Source of the DNA: Phenylobacterium sp.
GTDB lineage: Bacteria > Pseudomonadota > Alphaproteobacteria > Caulobacterales > Caulobacteraceae
NCBI RefSeq assembly: GCF_004799515.1
Contig: NZ_SSMX01000030.1
Location: 1-64,000 of the forward strand
Direction: 5' to 3'
Length of the DNA: 64,000 nt
The stretch's first letter is position 1; every line of letters begins with the position of its first letter. This document shows positions 63,579 through 64,000 of this stretch, piece after piece. A program made the translations under genes and the position numbers. The notes under the pieces are model-generated. The model made no database searches. It was not told the origin of the DNA and was given only the letters and a program-made list of their open reading frames with translations.

Positions 63579-64000
63579 ATGGACGATCCAACTTCCCCAA
63601 AGCCTTCCTTGAGCAGCGGCCCGCCAACGGCTAAGCGCGGGCCCATGACCGACGACGCCGTTCCTTCGAGCCCCGCCCGGCCGCAAGCCCGCTCGCCGCG
63701 CGGCTTCATCGACCGCCGCGCCCGCGACCTGGCGGCCGAGCGGAAAATCCTGTCCGCCGTGGCCGAGGTCTATGAGCGGCACGGCTTCGAGGCCCTGGAC
63801 ACCGGGGCGTTCGAATACGCCGATGCGCTGGGCAAGTTCCTGCCGGACGCGGACCGGCCGAACGAGGGCGTCTTCGCCCTGCAGGACGACGACGACCAGT
63901 GGATGGCGCTGCGCTACGACCTGACCGCGCCGCTCGCCCGCTTCGCCGCCCAAAACTGGGAAAGTCTGCCCAAGCCGTTCCGCCGCTACGCCTTCGGGCC
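63579..64000 (+). CDS. hisS: Histidyl-tRNA synthetase (5' part, cut by window edge)
   Basis: The frame reads from ATG 63579 (or ATG 63645) and runs off the end of the window. [81 protein letters not shown] and FRRYAFGP match the class II motifs 1 and 2 region of HisS as found in Caulobacterales (a HisS/HisZ-like form). The length and anticodon domain are not visible, so HisZ cannot be fully excluded. Behind a His-rich leader peptide, expression probably responds to histidine. Confidence 0.85.
   Translation, partial: MDDPTSPKPSLSSGPPTAKRGPMTDDAVPSSPARPQARSPRGFIDRRARDLAAERKILSAVAEVYERHGFEALDTGAFEYADALGKFLPDADRPNEGVFALQDDDDQWMALRYDLTAPLARFAAQNWESLPKPFRRYAFG

Overview
This is a high-GC chromosomal segment from an alphaproteobacterium, almost certainly family Caulobacteraceae (Phenylobacterium- or Caulobacter-like). 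The evidence is a clear ChpT phosphotransferase followed by CheY and CheR, a complete PhyK/EcfG(SigT)/NepR/PhyR general stress response locus arranged as in Caulobacter, large TonB-dependent receptors, SapC-family protein, and many GTG, TTG and short-leader starts. No rRNA, tRNA or CRISPR array was seen. The only mobile DNA recognised is the last ~33 codons of a transposase/integrase at the left edge.

Layout. 1-8 kb: metal-handling COG0523 GTPase and CDF exporter with a Zur-like operator between them, a serine hydrolase, an amidase, and the operon proA-nadD-rsfS. 8-16.4 kb: a siroheme-synthase-like protein with a vestigial methyltransferase end, an M19 dipeptidase, an MHS-type MFS transporter, three c-type cytochromes and a hybrid PAS kinase. 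16.4-23.5 kb: glutaryl-CoA dehydrogenase, a Fe(II)/2OG hydroxylase behind a Fur-like site, CysQ, ChpT, CheY/CheR and an entericidin.

23.5-34 kb is the centre of the window. It holds phyK, ecfG, nepR and phyR and then a run of small membrane or envelope genes (two DUF1328 proteins, an OmpA-type lipoprotein, a DUF883/YqjD protein, several one-helix proteins), a lipid-kinase-like protein and a phosphoesterase. At least nine intergenic sites in about 6 kb fit the EcfG promoter pattern GGAAC-N16/17-CGTT, and one near-match precedes a structured, protein-free stretch that looks like a small RNA with an exposed C-tract and an intrinsic terminator, reminiscent of Caulobacter GsrN. The block reads as a physically clustered general stress regulon.

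34-47.5 kb is mostly metabolism: CaiB-type CoA-transferase, a gamma-glutamyltransferase broken by a one-base frameshift at its self-cleavage site, FAH and MaiA enzymes with a carbonic anhydrase, a TadG-like vWA protein, a CPA2 antiporter, a 3-oxoacid CoA-transferase pair, a secreted MsrA and a GT39 glycosyltransferase. 47.5-56 kb has two tandemly duplicated TonB receptors with arrays of a TTAC-N3-GTAA operator, then aguA-aguB (agmatine to putrescine). 56-64 kb has MaoC-like proteins, SapC, a DsbD/thioredoxin-like pair, pgi, and the start of hisS behind a His-rich leader peptide and tandem hairpins that look like an attenuator.

All function calls come from reading motifs by eye; no database search or folding program was run.
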